Positions 5,492 through 5,920 of a stretch of DNA of 5,920 bases are shown piece after piece (the stretch's first letter is position 1; each line of letters opens with the position of its first letter). Both the position numbers and the translations under genes were made by a program. Source of the stretch: Candidatus Atribacter alterifermentans (GTDB lineage: Bacteria; Atribacterota; Atribacteria; Atribacterales; Atribacteraceae); the NCBI GenBank assembly GCA_012517635.1, contig JAAYUP010000411.1, positions 1 through 5,920 on the forward strand, in the 5' to 3' direction. Under the pieces are notes generated by a model. The model did not search any database and had not been told where the DNA came from. It saw nothing but the letters and a program-made list of their open reading frames with translations.

Positions 5492-5920
5492 TTGACTAAA
5501 CCGAGAGTTGTGGAAACCAACCAGGGAATTCAAGGGGAATTCAACGTAACTGTTTATGACCAAATGATGAAACGGCTGCGAGATAAAGGTTGGATGGAAA
5601 CATCTCAAATCATCAAATCTGGAATTGATAAAGGTTTAGCCTTAGAAGTTGGTCCTGGGCCAGGGTATTTAGGTTTAGAGTGGCTCAAAAAGACTTCAAA
5701 TAGCCAACTGATCGCTCTCGATGTAAGCCCCGATATGATTCAGCTTGCGGAAAAAAATGCTCAAGAGTATGGGCTGAATCAAAGAGTTACTTATGTGTTG
5801 GGAAACGCTTTGAGTATGCCCTTTGAAGACGAAAAGTTTGATGCTGTTTTTAGTAGTGGATCACTCCACGAATGGGAAGAGCCCCAAAAAGTGTTCAATG
5901 AAATCAACCGAGTACTCAAA
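5492..5920 (+). CDS. class I SAM-dependent methyltransferase, 3' partial
   Basis: A Rossmann-fold methyltransferase of the type 11 group, transferring a methyl group from S-adenosylmethionine; the substrate cannot be told. The start is TTG 5492, supported by the strong AAGGAGGG. The 143 codons present hold an N-terminal helical cap (FNVTVYDQMMKRLRDKGW, 17-34), motif I LEVGPGPGYLG at 51-61 (SAM binding), the acidic end of strand 2 in LDVSPDM at 76-82 (D77 expected to hold the ribose), the NALSMPF block at 105-111 and the strand-4 segment FDAVFSSGSLHEW at 116-128. The frame is open to the window edge, which cuts the gene after EINRVLK, a typical spot before the second half of the fold. No frame damage is seen. 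It is the first gene after the IS relic, in the same direction, with its own 200-base leader region, so it probably has its own promoter. Confidence 0.92.
   Translation, partial: MTKPRVVETNQGIQGEFNVTVYDQMMKRLRDKGWMETSQIIKSGIDKGLALEVGPGPGYLGLEWLKKTSNSQLIALDVSPDMIQLAEKNAQEYGLNQRVTYVLGNALSMPFEDEKFDAVFSSGSLHEWEEPQKVFNEINRVLK

Overview
The window looks like an anaerobe-type bacterial chromosome of low to moderate GC. Two well-kept core genes at the left are followed by a long accessory stretch, and another intact gene enters at the right edge. Lineage cannot be fixed from the sequence. Protein style (short loops, Lys/Glu-rich helices) and the transposase subtype are compatible with Atribacterota- or Firmicutes-like anaerobes, but this is only an impression.

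Positions 2-2547 (+): a two-gene operon of the YifB/ComM AAA+ ATPase (its N-terminus lies off the left edge) and the DNA-uptake recombination mediator DprA, separated by 2 bases. Both act on incoming single-stranded DNA in natural transformation.

Positions 2548-3790: about 1.2 kb with no intact conventional gene. It holds shattered reading frames on the + strand (about 2601-2831 and 3524-3674), a strong intrinsic terminator (3048-3082), a small minus-strand gene of about 59 codons broken by one missing A (3099-3277), an AT-rich stretch, and a compact promoter-hairpin-T-tract module (3649-3792) that is the best candidate for an undescribed small RNA.

Positions 3791-4324 (-): an intact NYN-domain (LabA/DUF88-like, PIN-fold) putative ribonuclease in an AT-rich island, convergent with the small-RNA candidate.

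Positions about 4474-5290: a non-autonomous relic of an IS256-family (Mutator-type) insertion sequence. Both inverted ends and the two ends of the transposase remain, but the catalytic middle has been deleted and several frameshifts have accumulated.

Positions 5492-5920 (+): the first 143 codons of a class I SAM-dependent methyltransferase with a TTG start and a strong Shine-Dalgarno sequence, running off the right edge. Upstream is a perfect 14-bp palindrome that could be an operator.

In short, this is a competence operon beside a decaying accessory region. No CRISPR array, tRNA or rRNA was seen. The most original signal is the structured transcript candidate beside the NYN ribonuclease gene; its link to that gene is inference only.
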